From NCBI GenBank assembly GCA_903912925.1, contig CAIWJG010000007.1, forward strand, positions 1-36,348: a stretch of 36,348 bases of DNA, read 5' to 3'. Positions 28,263-36,333 of this stretch are shown here, piece after piece. The translations under genes and the position numbers were made by a program. The notes beneath the pieces are model-generated. The model was not told the DNA's origin and did no database searches. It worked only from the letters and a program-made list of their open reading frames with translations. The DNA is from an uncultured Verrucomicrobia subdivision 3 bacterium (GTDB lineage: Bacteria > Verrucomicrobiota > Verrucomicrobiia > Limisphaerales > UBA8199). Numbering within the stretch: position 1 is the stretch's first letter; each line of letters begins with the position of its first letter.

Positions 28263-29934
28263 CTGGTGGGAGTTCGCTCGGCAAAACATCCAACGCCGCA
28301 GCTTCGTTCCCAGCCACCGGGGCTTCTTTGGCCACTACCACGGTCTCGGTTTGAAGGATGTCCGCAGTGGGGGCCGGCACGGCTTCAATCACCGGTTCAG
28401 GTGCCACTGCTTTACCGACAGCAGCCGCGGGAGCCGGTGCGGCAGCTTTGGCAGGCGCTGCCGGTCGTTTGGGCTCGGGTTTCGGCAGCGGCCTCTTGGC
28501 GGTCTCCAGAACGCCGTTGGCGAACTCGATGACGTGGCCCTGGTGAATCAGCCAGTGCAAATCCGCGATCACCGCCGTTTGCTCAGGCGTGGGTTGGGCG
28601 CTGTCAGGTTGGGGCGCCAGCGCGGCCTCGCTTCCGGCGACCGCAAGTGGCGGTGCCGCGGGAGAAGGCGCGAGGGTTTCGATCAAATGGCGGCGCGTGC
28701 GCTTGGGATTCGCATCAATGTAATCCACGATCTGCTTCACGCCTTCGGACACCGGCGTCGCGGTCATGTCCAGGAAATGCGGCCGCGCCACACAAACATG
28801 CGTGAGCGTCTTATTGACCTTGAAGAACTGCAAGCCGTGCTCGGCGAACTGCTGGCTCAGGACCGTGGCGATCTGGAGCGGGAAACGGCGCTGGTCTTCC
28901 CATACGCTGCGAACCAGGCGCACCAGCTCGGGGCTGCGCAACGCGCGCGCTGCCGCGCCGTTGAGCGTGTAGGAATCCACCGGCTTGATGATGTTCTCTT
29001 TGTGCGTTTCGCGAAAATGCTTCTCCACCGCTTCCAGGGTGTCCAACCGCAGCGGCTCGGGCATGTTGAGGCAGATGTAATCGGTCTTCCAGCTTTGGTC
29101 ATCCACCCACTTCTTGACGACCTCCTCGTCACGCACAATGCGCACGCGCGACTTGTATTCCTCGAAGGGCATTCGGGAGAAGCGTTCGGCGTGCAGTTTG
29201 CGCAACTGGTTCTGGTAGTCGTGATGGTTCGGCGGGCCCAGAATGACGCCACTAATGCTGCATTGGGCCACAAAGGTGTATTTGCCCTTCGGAGGCTCGG
29301 TCGCGATCCGTTCGGCCTGGTAGAACGTGCCGAAGTGCTTCTTTAGCACGTGGTCGATTGCCTCGTCCTGAGATAGCCAGAGCGTGTCGTCGAGCGCGCA
29401 GACCAACAACGGCTGGGCGGACTGGCCCGCGGCGTTCTTCTTGGTGTTGAAGATCACGGCATGGCGCTCCGGCTTTTGCAGGATCATCTGCGCAATGTCG
29501 AAGAGCGGGTAGGCCCGGCCCGTCATCTTGATCTGGCGGGACAACGATTCCACGCCTTTGTCGTCGGGGCGCAGGCTCAGGTCGATTTCCGGCAGCGGCG
29601 CAGGGGGCGGACGCTGGTCGCGAAAGTCGCCCCGGCGAAAATCTGGTCGGGGGCCGCCGAAAGACCGGCCGCGCTCGCCTTCGGGCCTGGGCGCGCCACC
29701 GCCCGGTCGGGGCGGACCACGCTGGTCGCCGCTCGGACGATTGCCGTCCCGCCGCGGCCCGGGTGGGCCGTCCCGACGGGGCGGTCGGGGGCCACGGCGA
29801 TCGCGGTCGCCGCGGCGGTCAAATCGTTCGGTTTCGCCTTCGTACTTCGCGTACTTTGAGGCGGAAGGCTCCTTCGCCCAGGCGGGCTGAAAGAGTTCGT
29901 TCAGATCGAAATCACTATCAGGTAGTGTGCTCAT
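28240..29934 (-). CDS. RG-rich, Pro/Ala-tailed protein of unknown function
   Basis: A 564-residue protein from ATG 29934 (MSTLPDSDFDLNELFQP). Three parts are visible. Residues about 38-107 are a disordered Arg/Gly/Pro/Asp stretch (RRGDRDRRGPRPPRRDG and similar) like RGG/RG RNA-binding tails. Residues about 115-415 look folded and well mixed, with SLSRQIKMTGRAYPLFDIAQ, FVAQCSISGVILGPPNHHDY and LRLDTLEAVEKHF; I do not recognise the fold. The rest is Pro/Ala-rich linker. I recall similar unassigned proteins in verrucomicrobia. Its place 200 bp upstream of an RhlE helicase, in the same direction, together with the RG tract suggests an RNA-related role. That is inference. The C-terminus and stop come from a repeat element. 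Confidence 0.72.
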   Translation of the reverse strand: MSTLPDSDFDLNELFQPAWAKEPSASKYAKYEGETERFDRRGDRDRRGPRPPRRDGPPGPRRDGNRPSGDQRGPPRPGGGAPRPEGERGRSFGGPRPDFRRGDFRDQRPPPAPLPEIDLSLRPDDKGVESLSRQIKMTGRAYPLFDIAQMILQKPERHAVIFNTKKNAAGQSAQPLLVCALDDTLWLSQDEAIDHVLKKHFGTFYQAERIATEPPKGKYTFVAQCSISGVILGPPNHHDYQNQLRKLHAERFSRMPFEEYKSRVRIVRDEEVVKKWVDDQSWKTDYICLNMPEPLRLDTLEAVEKHFRETHKENIIKPVDSYTLNGAAARALRSPELVRLVRSVWEDQRRFPLQIATVLSQQFAEHGLQFFKVNKTLTHVCVARPHFLDMTATPVSEGVKQIVDYIDANPKRTRRHLIETLAPSPAAPPLAVAGSEAALAPQPDSAQPTPEQTAVIADLHWLIHQGHVIEFANGVLETAKRPLPKPEPKRPAAPAKAAAPAPAAAVGKAVAPEPVIEAVPAPTADILQTETVVVAKEAPVAGNEAAALDVLPSELPPAAPGNAE

Positions 29935-30174
29935 TACGTAACAATAGACGCATTCTGCGGTGCGCCATGCAAATGCCGCAAAGCCAGCATGGAGCGGCTG
30001 CCGACCGAATGCAAGCATCCGCTGGAATTATTCCTAGCGCTGGTAGCGACCCGCCATTGCCGCCCCGAACTCCCGAACCGTCTGTATATGGATGGGTGAT
30101 CGGGGAAACGCCAATACACGGAAGGCCGAGGAGCATGGCGGGAAAGGACCGGGCAAGAGGTGGCTGAGGCAGGC
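29935..30174. other. Intergenic stretch, no gene seen
   Basis: The region from here through the array at 30175 and the MITE copy at 30324 (532 bp in all, to 30467) has no supported gene. Open frames are explained by the 11-bp array and the MITE. It should hold the promoter of the RG-rich protein gene near 29940-30000. Confidence 0.5.
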
Positions 30175-30218
30175 AACAATCGAGGAACAATCGAGGAACA
30201 ATCGAGGAATAATCGAGA
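30175..30218. repeat. 11-bp tandem array, 4 copies
   Basis: AACAATCGAGG is repeated three times and a fourth unit AATAATCGAGA follows. The unit length matches the arrays at 207 and 703 but the sequence does not. It lies 106 bp from MITE copy 2, as the 207 array lies beside copy 1. Confidence 0.85.
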
Positions 30219-30323
30219 CCTTCGCGCCCTTGCCATGCCTGTGCCTGGCCTGCGGTGCGCTGGCGGGGGGCTTGTGCTGATATCAGGCTGCCGCACTCCG
30301 AGACGCCTCGAACGCCGACGAGC

Positions 30324-30446
30324 CAGCAGTTCTCATTTTGGCTGGTCTGGGAGGTTTGGTGTCCACCCTTTAGGGTGTCCGAGGCCACAGGGGACCATCC
30401 GCCATCCGTCCCATTCGTCCCATTCGTCCCATAATGAGAATTGCTG
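30324..30446 (-). mobile_element. MITE-like element, copy 2 (123 bp) with 9-bp target duplication
   Basis: This is the reverse-orientation copy of the element at 256-377. Its terminal inverted repeats are CAGCAGTTCTCATTTTGG and, from the other end, CAGCAATTCTCATTATGG (16 of 18 match). It is flanked on both sides by CCGACGAGC (30315-30323 and 30447-30455), a direct duplication expected from transposition. It lies 21 bp past the stop of the phosphoesterase gene. No transposase gene with matching ends is in the window. Confidence 0.82.
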
Positions 30447-30467
30447 CCGACGAGCCGATGCGGGCAG

Positions 30468-33203
30468 TCAGTCTTTATCGGCCTGGGTCTGCACTGCCCA
30501 TTCAGGATAGGGCGCCTGTGAGCCTTTCATCGCGTGCCAGAGGATACGGTTGAGTAGATCTTCGGGGCAACGGTCGGGCTGGTCGAGAGGCAGGCGGGCG
30601 GAAGCGTAGGCGTCCTTGCGCAGCAGAGGATCCGCGAGCTTCTTGGCCGCGGGATTCATTTGGTCGAGGGGGATGTTGTTTGATAACGCCATGAAAGGCG
30701 CGAGGTCCGGCGTGTTGGTGAAGCAATCGAACATAGGGGTGGCCGTGGCGTCCAGTTGGTTCATTGGCGGCAGGCCGAGCATCAGCTCCATTGTGCGCAG
30801 GAGGCTCGTCTGGTTGTACTGCGTGCTGACGGTCGCGCCGCGCCGCGTGTAAGGGCTGACGACGTAGGCCGTCGTGCGGAAGCCGCTCACGTGGTCCCAC
30901 CCGTCTTGCGGGTCGTCTTCGATCACGAAGATGCACGTCTCCGGCCAGAACCGGCTCCGGCTGATGGCCTCGACGATCTGGCCGAGCGCGAGGTCGTTGT
31001 CGGCCACCTGAGCGGCGGGCGTCGGGGAGTGCTCTTTGGTGCCGCTGGTATGGTCGTTGGGCAAGCAGATGATGCTCAGATTTGGGAATCCGCCGCGTGC
31101 CTCGAACTGCTTCAGCTCGCCAATGAACTGCGCGGCGCGGAATACATCCGGGATGCTCATCTCCCACCCGACCGTGTTCGTTGCCAGATACGGGCGCAGT
31201 GACTCGATGGCCGGGCGGCTGTAGATCTGGATCTCGCCGGTAGGACGGGTAAACTCGCGGTAGTGGTCCAGGAACTCGGGGGCGTTCGTCCTCGTGGCAT
31301 CTTTCCAATGCGCCTCGGTGATGCCGAATTCGCCATAGTCGCGCAGCGTTTTGCCGTGCGCAATGGCGTTGTCCCAGAGGAATCCCCCGGGCGAATAAGC
31401 CAGCGCGTCGATGTCATCGTCCTCCATGCCATCCGGGTAGCTGCGGGGGAACCCGGCGAAGGAGCGTTCCATGTAGTCGGTGGCCAGGGCGGTGTCCGCC
31501 CATTGGTGGCCGTCGGCGCTGAGGATGCCGGAACAATAGGTGTTGTCGAGCAGCACGAACTGCCGGGCCAGCTTGTGATGATTGGGCGTGATGCGCTCGC
31601 CGAAGATGCACAGGGAAGGGTCACCGTTACCCTCCTTCATATCCCCCAGCACCTGATCGTAAGTGCGGTTCTCCTTGATGATATAGACCACGTGTTTGAA
31701 CACGCTGGGTTCGCCCACCCGCTCCGGCACCGGGCGCGGCGGCTGGCCTGCCCGTGCCGGCAGGGCGGCTTGCTTGAGCAGCGGATAGCGCATATTGGCC
31801 AGCGCGACGCTCGTGTACGCCGCCAGGTCGCGCGCCGAAGGCAGCTTCACGAAGGAAAGCGCGCCGTGAATCTGGTGGGTGTTGAATCCGACATGTTCCT
31901 TCGGGTCGAGGGTCGGGTTTGTAGCAAAGCCTTTAATGTTGGCGACGTAGAGCGTCTTCCGTTCCGCATCGTGAACGATGGCGCCCGGGAACCAGCCGAC
32001 CGGGATAAGGCCGAGCAGCCGCGATTGGACGGGGTCAAAGTCGAACACCGCAACGGCGTTCTGTGATCCGTTGCAGACGTAAAGCCGCTTGCCCGACTTA
32101 TCGAACGCCAAAGCGCACGGCTGAGCGCCGAAGAGGTCTGCCGGATTCTGCCGCGCGCAAATAGTTGCCTTCACTAGCTCGCTGCGCGTGTCAATCACAC
32201 TGAGAGTGTCGCTGCCGGCATTGGCGACCACCAGCCAGCGGCCGTTGGGCGACAATGCCATCGCACAGGTGTGCAACCCGGTTAGAACTTCGGACTTCGG
32301 GCTTCGGGTTTCGGATTTCCCCGCCTCCTGGTCGAGGTCGATCACCGACACGGAACCTTCACTGGCGATAAAGCGCACCGGGTCCACGCGCACCAGCGTG
32401 CCATTCCCGGCAGGGCCGGTGACGCTGTTTGTGTCAGGCCGCCGGCCGCCCCAATTGCTGACATAGGCCTTGTGCCCGGCCAGCACGACATCGTAAGGGG
32501 CGACGCCCACATCCCACTGACGCAAGACCTTCCCGGTGGCGGTGTCCAGTTCGGCGAGGCGATTCGAGAGATTGAAAACGACGTACAGGCGTTTGCCATC
32601 CCGGGACAACCCGAGTCCCGCGGGGATTTCCTTCTTGCGACGCGGGGCGTTGGCCGGCGGCAGCGGTATCGTGAACAGGCCAGCCACCTGGCCGCTCTTA
32701 TCGACGCCGAAGACTTTGATACTGCCCTCCACATTGGCCAGGTAGATGCGCGACCCATCCGGAGAGAAGACCAACCCGGTGAAACTAAGCTCGGCATCCT
32801 TGTCAGGCTGGAGGATATGGGTGGAGACGGGGCTGGGCGTGGGGTCCTGGTTCTTCTCTGATGGCAGCAGCACACGCTGAAGCACCTTCCCGGACTTAGG
32901 GTCCATGACGACCAAGTCGTGCGTCTTGCCCGCAGTGACCAGCAAACGCCCGTCGGGGCTCAGCGCGAGCGCCTGCGGTCGCATGCCCGGCAGCTCGACC
33001 TGCAAGCCAGCCGGCGTGAGGACCTGGTTGACGGGAGTATAGTAACGGTTTGTCCCAGCGCGGCCGACGGCCTCGCGGATGGGAACCTGACCGGCGAGCT
33101 GCGGCAACTGCGGCGACTCACAACCGGTAAAGAGCCCTGCGAGAAACACCGGCAGGCTGATCCATCGGCCGCCCGGGATTAAAGCGTGGGATAGGCTAAT
33201 CAT
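30468..33203 (-). CDS. Lipoprotein with YVTN beta-propeller and phosphoesterase domain
   Basis: A 911-residue exported protein. The signal peptide ends in a lipobox-like LFTGC (Cys28; Phe at -3 is slightly unusual). The N-terminal half is a YncE/YVTN-type seven-bladed propeller with blades such as PQALALSPDGRLLVTAG, SPDGSRIYLANVEGSIKVF and SPNGRWLVVANAGSDTLSV. The C-terminal half is a phosphoesterase (PF04185) domain: VVYIIKENRTYDQVLGDM, then LSADGHQWADTALATDY, NDHTSGTKE and VIEDDPQDGWDHVSGF, which carry the metal Asp/His residues. It probably hydrolyses a phosphate ester or phospholipid head group at the cell surface. Codons encoded by 32287-32321 are a heptad array in a propeller loop. A MITE sits just after the stop. 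Confidence 0.88.
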   Translation of the reverse strand: MISLSHALIPGGRWISLPVFLAGLFTGCESPQLPQLAGQVPIREAVGRAGTNRYYTPVNQVLTPAGLQVELPGMRPQALALSPDGRLLVTAGKTHDLVVMDPKSGKVLQRVLLPSEKNQDPTPSPVSTHILQPDKDAELSFTGLVFSPDGSRIYLANVEGSIKVFGVDKSGQVAGLFTIPLPPANAPRRKKEIPAGLGLSRDGKRLYVVFNLSNRLAELDTATGKVLRQWDVGVAPYDVVLAGHKAYVSNWGGRRPDTNSVTGPAGNGTLVRVDPVRFIASEGSVSVIDLDQEAGKSETRSPKSEVLTGLHTCAMALSPNGRWLVVANAGSDTLSVIDTRSELVKATICARQNPADLFGAQPCALAFDKSGKRLYVCNGSQNAVAVFDFDPVQSRLLGLIPVGWFPGAIVHDAERKTLYVANIKGFATNPTLDPKEHVGFNTHQIHGALSFVKLPSARDLAAYTSVALANMRYPLLKQAALPARAGQPPRPVPERVGEPSVFKHVVYIIKENRTYDQVLGDMKEGNGDPSLCIFGERITPNHHKLARQFVLLDNTYCSGILSADGHQWADTALATDYMERSFAGFPRSYPDGMEDDDIDALAYSPGGFLWDNAIAHGKTLRDYGEFGITEAHWKDATRTNAPEFLDHYREFTRPTGEIQIYSRPAIESLRPYLATNTVGWEMSIPDVFRAAQFIGELKQFEARGGFPNLSIICLPNDHTSGTKEHSPTPAAQVADNDLALGQIVEAISRSRFWPETCIFVIEDDPQDGWDHVSGFRTTAYVVSPYTRRGATVSTQYNQTSLLRTMELMLGLPPMNQLDATATPMFDCFTNTPDLAPFMALSNNIPLDQMNPAAKKLADPLLRKDAYASARLPLDQPDRCPEDLLNRILWHAMKGSQAPYPEWAVQTQADKD
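32287..32321 (-). repeat. Heptad array in frame inside the propeller gene
   Basis: Five 7-bp units (minus-strand consensus CCGAAGT, with CCGAAGC and CCGAAAC variants and an imperfect terminal unit) belong to the same family as the hairpin element at 16108. They encode roughly GKSETRSPKSEV between two normal propeller segments (SVIDLDQEA and LTGLHTCAMAL). The reading frame is kept. Confidence 0.8.
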
Positions 33204-33316
33204 GGTTGAACTGAGCCGCTGCGCGGCAGGTAGAGGAAAGCGTTGGTGGCATGTGGGCGGCCTCAGTTGAGTTTGGCCGGAAAGTGGCCCTCACACCAAG
33301 GCACCCTTCCCAGCCT

Positions 33317-33478
33317 ATGCATATTGATTATCCCTGTATCACCCAATTCCAACACCTCGTCGAGCCAAAAGATTACCGCAAGCCGACCAGGAAAGAGCCC
33401 GTGCGGTATGACGGTGAACTGGCCGAGCATTTCCAGTGCGATCCGGCCACCCTCACTGAAAATCAGCTCCGGGCGTAA
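33317..33478 (+). pseudogene. Possible tyrosine-recombinase (integrase) N-terminal remnant
   Basis: A 53-residue open stretch whose end, [21 protein letters not shown], resembles the SAM-like core-binding domain of tyrosine recombinases (usual form LAEHFxxxPxxLTExxLRxYF). It stops at once at TAA 33476, and no catalytic domain follows before tatA. The resemblance is short, so this may be chance. If real, it is a dead fragment. Confidence 0.35.
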
Positions 33479-33558
33479 TTCCTCGGCGAGCCGGTTTTTT
33501 TGGGGCTTTACTCTTGGGGCGCCGGAGCCTAAGTTGTTCAGGTATTGTTTATCAATCT

Positions 33559-33846
33559 ATGAATGTAATGTTTGCAGCAATGCTCGGCGGTTGGGAAATC
33601 GTCCTGATATTGGCGGTAGTTCTCATATTGTTCGGAGCCAAGAAGCTGCCAGAGCTGGCCAAAGGGCTGGGGACGGGCATTAAGGAATTTAAGAAAGCAA
33701 CGCGCGACGTGACGGATGAGATTCACACGGCGATGGAGGAACCGCCGCCCACTCCCAAGTCGTTGCCGTCCAGCAGCACCCAGCCCACCACCCAAGTCGA
33801 GGCACAGCAGACTGTCCCACAATCGACTCCCGGCACTAAGGCCTGA
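33559..33846 (+). CDS. tatA: Sec-independent translocase subunit TatA/E
   Basis: A 95-residue membrane protein starting [17 protein letters not shown] at ATG 33559. One short membrane helix (about 9-26) is followed by the [20 protein letters not shown] amphipathic helix with the conserved FG hinge, then a Pro/Ser/Thr/Gln tail. It forms the size-variable pore of the twin-arginine pathway that exports folded proteins. tatC follows after 21 nt. No tatB is seen, so this protein may serve both roles, as in minimal TatAC systems. Upstream sequence is AT-richer, but I cannot fix a promoter. Confidence 0.92.
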   Translation: MNVMFAAMLGGWEIVLILAVVLILFGAKKLPELAKGLGTGIKEFKKATRDVTDEIHTAMEEPPPTPKSLPSSSTQPTTQVEAQQTVPQSTPGTKA

Positions 33847-33867
33847 TTCGCTTCACGGTTCCCTGCC

Positions 33868-34905
33868 ATGGCTGATGAACCCGTAGCGGAACACCTTGAC
33901 GAACAGTCGGAGGATGACGAGGGTGGGCCAGTAAAGTCGTTTCTTGAGCACCTCGAAGATCTTCGCTGGGTTCTGATCAAGAGCGTGGTCGCGCTGGGCG
34001 TGGCCATTCTCATTTGCCTCATCGGCGGCGATTACGTCGTCCGCATCCTCAAATATCCACTCGAACAAACGAAGGTTTCCTATCCCGGCCACAACCACGT
34101 GGTCACCGTCCTATTCGGCACGAACCGGCTGGGCGTGTTCCCGCTCACCCCCGAACTGGAAGGGTCGCTCGACCTGGGTAGCAACCGGTTTGTCGCTGTC
34201 AGGGTCGAACCCGTCACCCTTGGCACCAACCAGGTGCTTGGCTTGCGGGTGGACAACAATACCAAGCTCGCGGAACAGGCGCAGCGAGCGAACATTGACC
34301 TGATTAACCTAAGCCCCGCCAGCGGCTTCTTTGTCGCCTTCCAGGTTGCCCTTTACGCCGGCATCGTCCTGGCCTCGCCTTTTATCTTTTACTTCGTCGC
34401 CTTCTTTGTCTTCCCGGCGTTGAAAATGAAAGAGCGGCACTACGCCTATCGCGGCCTTGGCTTCGGCCTGACGCTGTTCCTGGTCGGCGTGGCCTTCTGC
34501 TACTTCGCGCTGATGCCGGTGGCTCTGGCCGCGTCGCAGAAATACTCGCAATGGCTCGGCTTCTCCGCCTTTCAATGGAAGGCCGATGACTACATCAGCT
34601 TCGTTTGCAAATTCATGCTCGGCATGGGGCTGGGGTTCGAAATGCCGGTGGTCATTCTGACCCTAGTGAAAATCGGCGTTCTGAATTACGGCATCCTCTC
34701 CAAGGCCCGCAAATACATGATCGTCGTCAATCTCGTGCTGGGTGCGGTTCTGACGACGCCCGAGGTCATCACCCAGCTCATCATGTTCCTGCCGCTGCAG
34801 GCACTTTACGAAGTCAGCATCTGGATCGCGTGGTATTGGGAGCGGCAGGACAAGAAGCGTGAGGCCGCCGCCGCCGCGGCAGGCGACACGGGGCGTGATG
34901 CGTGA
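33868..34905 (+). CDS. tatC: Sec-independent translocase subunit TatC with enlarged first periplasmic loop
   Basis: A 345-residue polytopic protein, about 90 longer than typical TatC. SFLEHLEDLRWVLIKS (24-39) is the signal-recognition N-terminus. SPASGFFVAFQVALYAGIVL (149-168) matches the SPxExFxxxxKxxxxxGxxL segment. GLGFEMPVVIL (254-264) carries the conserved FExP. Between helix 1 and that segment lies a loop of about 95 residues (55-148), against roughly 30 normally. It contains two NR/N-x-V rich beta-like stretches. An acidic 20-residue N-terminal extension is also present. The C-terminal tail is Lys/Arg then an Ala run. Its last residues (GDTGRDA) and TGA are shaped by the heptad array at 34893. 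Confidence 0.92.
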   Translation: MADEPVAEHLDEQSEDDEGGPVKSFLEHLEDLRWVLIKSVVALGVAILICLIGGDYVVRILKYPLEQTKVSYPGHNHVVTVLFGTNRLGVFPLTPELEGSLDLGSNRFVAVRVEPVTLGTNQVLGLRVDNNTKLAEQAQRANIDLINLSPASGFFVAFQVALYAGIVLASPFIFYFVAFFVFPALKMKERHYAYRGLGFGLTLFLVGVAFCYFALMPVALAASQKYSQWLGFSAFQWKADDYISFVCKFMLGMGLGFEMPVVILTLVKIGVLNYGILSKARKYMIVVNLVLGAVLTTPEVITQLIMFLPLQALYEVSIWIAWYWERQDKKREAAAAAAGDTGRDA

Positions 34906-34987
34906 TGCGTGAAACGTGAAACGTGATGCCCGGCGGGGGGCGGTTTAGTGCTTTCGCGCATCACGTTTCACGGTTCACGTTTCACGG
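34893..34987. repeat. Heptad hairpin element, GCGTGAT family
   Basis: The left arm has five 7-bp units (GCGTGAT, GCGTGAA, ACGTGAA variants, 34893-34927). A GC-rich centre includes GGCGGGGGGCGG. The right arm has four inverted units (ATCACGT, TTCACGG, TTCACGT, TTCACGG, 34960-34987). The tatC stop TGA (34903-34905) is inside the second unit. The arms can pair into a long stem just after tatC. Confidence 0.87.
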
Positions 34988-35056
34988 ATTCCGGGGGAGA
35001 GCGCATCCTGTTAGAAAGCTGGAAAGCCGGGCTTGACTGGCCGCCGCGTTTGGAAA

Positions 35057-35869
35057 ATGATGCCCCACCTTCAAATGAATATAAGACCGCCGATATATTC
35101 CAATGGGAAGCTGGGAGAAGCTTTTACGCTGATCGAATTGCTCGTAGTCATTGCCATCATCGCCATTCTGGCGGCGCTGTTGCTGCCGGCTTTGAGCAAG
35201 GCCCAAGCCAAGGCCAAACGTACCGCCTGCCTCAGCAACATGCGGCAAGTGGGCTTCGCGCTCTACATGTATGACAGCGACAATGGCAAGCTGCCTAATC
35301 CGGGAGGCAACCAGACCTACGACTTCAACAACCAATTTGCCGAGGACAACCCGCTCAAGGCCATCCGATCTTACGTCGGAGCGAACAATCCCGGCCAGAA
35401 GACCCCCGTCTTTATCTGTCCGACGGCCCAGCCTTCAAAGAAGGCGGGGTATGTGCCCACGGAGATCAGTTCGACCGCCATGCTCATCAGCCAGTTGGTT
35501 CTGAATAAGGGGATGAGCAAGATTCGGAATCCGAGCCGCACGGTGATCGTCCAGGAGAATTTCTGCCTGATGAACGCTTTTTGGTATGAGCCGGAGTTCC
35601 TGGGTACAGACCCCACGCGTGGCGATATCTACTCCCAGTGGCACACCTTCACGAGCTCCAGCGCCAATGAATGGGACGGGCTTAATCGCGAGCATTTCAA
35701 CAATCTGCACGAACTGGGAGGTAATCTCATCTCCTGTGACGGTCATGCCGAATATAAATCGAACCGGAAGACTTCCAGCCTGGACTTTGGTTTATTAGAT
35801 GCGTCCGGCCAGGACTCGCCGTGGCAACCCACGGAAGCGCATTCCCGGGCGCTCTATTATTATCGCTGA
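35057..35869 (+). CDS. Prepilin-type N-terminal methylation protein with H-X9-DG motif
   Basis: A 270-residue pseudopilin-like protein from ATG 35057. A TTG further upstream is less likely. The processing site is [20 protein letters not shown], where cleavage before Phe23 puts the key Glu at +5; position -1 is Ala rather than Gly, as often seen in this group. One membrane helix and a coiled segment ([20 protein letters not shown]) follow. The C-terminal part has [12 protein letters not shown], an exact H-X9-DG motif. This family is hugely expanded in planctomycetes and verrucomicrobia, where its role is unknown (secretion pseudopilin or surface filament). No assembly genes are nearby. A small lipoprotein gene follows after 25 nt. 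Confidence 0.88.
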   Translation: MMPHLQMNIRPPIYSNGKLGEAFTLIELLVVIAIIAILAALLLPALSKAQAKAKRTACLSNMRQVGFALYMYDSDNGKLPNPGGNQTYDFNNQFAEDNPLKAIRSYVGANNPGQKTPVFICPTAQPSKKAGYVPTEISSTAMLISQLVLNKGMSKIRNPSRTVIVQENFCLMNAFWYEPEFLGTDPTRGDIYSQWHTFTSSSANEWDGLNREHFNNLHELGGNLISCDGHAEYKSNRKTSSLDFGLLDASGQDSPWQPTEAHSRALYYYR

Positions 35870-35894
35870 AGCAAGAACCGCTCGGTGCAGAATT

Positions 35895-36269
35895 ATGAAA
35901 CGATTCCCCTTATTGTCATTCCTCGTGGTCGCGGCGTTGGCGCTTTGCCTGGTCAGTTGCAAGAACGAGACGAAGGTGGACGCCACGCAGCCGTTGCAAC
36001 AGTCGTTTGAGACGGCCGCACCTGAAATCAAGGAGGCCATCGCCACGGTCAACGCCAGCTTGAAGGCGAAGGACTACGTGGCCGCCACCAAGGCGTTAGC
36101 CCCGGTAGTGACACAGCACGCCCTGACGGACCCGCAGCGACAGGCGGTCGGCGTGGCGCTTCAGGAGATCAGCCAAGCCCTTGCGGCAAATCCCGCCCTC
36201 GATTCCAAGGAGATGTACCAACTGCGCGCGAAGATGTTCCAGGCCTTCCACAGCGGACCGCGGTCCTAG
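35895..36269 (+). CDS. Small helical lipoprotein, unknown function
   Basis: A 124-residue protein from ATG 35895. Lysine/arginine, a hydrophobic core and the lipobox LVSC (Cys22) make a clear lipoprotein signal. The mature part is Ala/Lys/Glu-rich and helical, with a TPR-like rhythm: TVNASLKAKDYVAATKALAP, then ALTDPQRQAVGVALQEISQA. I recognise no named family. It starts 25 nt after the prepilin-like gene and reads the same way, so the two probably share an mRNA. A GTAG-type hairpin lies 38 bp past its stop. Confidence 0.75.
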   Translation: MKRFPLLSFLVVAALALCLVSCKNETKVDATQPLQQSFETAAPEIKEAIATVNASLKAKDYVAATKALAPVVTQHALTDPQRQAVGVALQEISQALAANPALDSKEMYQLRAKMFQAFHSGPRS

Positions 36270-36307
36270 CCTGGACAATTCACACTCCGATGGAAACGCC
36301 AACACTG

Positions 36308-36333
36308 CGCCGCGTGAGGGCACGCGGCCTACA
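36308..36333 (-). repeat. GTAG-headed REP-like hairpin, copy 2
   Basis: Identical over 26 nt to 20396-20421, in the same (minus) orientation: GTAG directly followed by an 8-bp stem and a 4-nt loop. It lies downstream of the small lipoprotein gene, where it could also stop transcription. No T-run follows. Confidence 0.75.

Noticed and set aside
30092..30388. Short frames across the 11-bp array and MITE
   Set aside because: They are created by repeat DNA in several frames at once, so there is no evidence of a real protein.
33480..33505. Rho-independent terminator before tatA (CGGCGAGCCGG then a T-run)
   Set aside because: The stem would be three or four pairs with a loop too small to fold stably.
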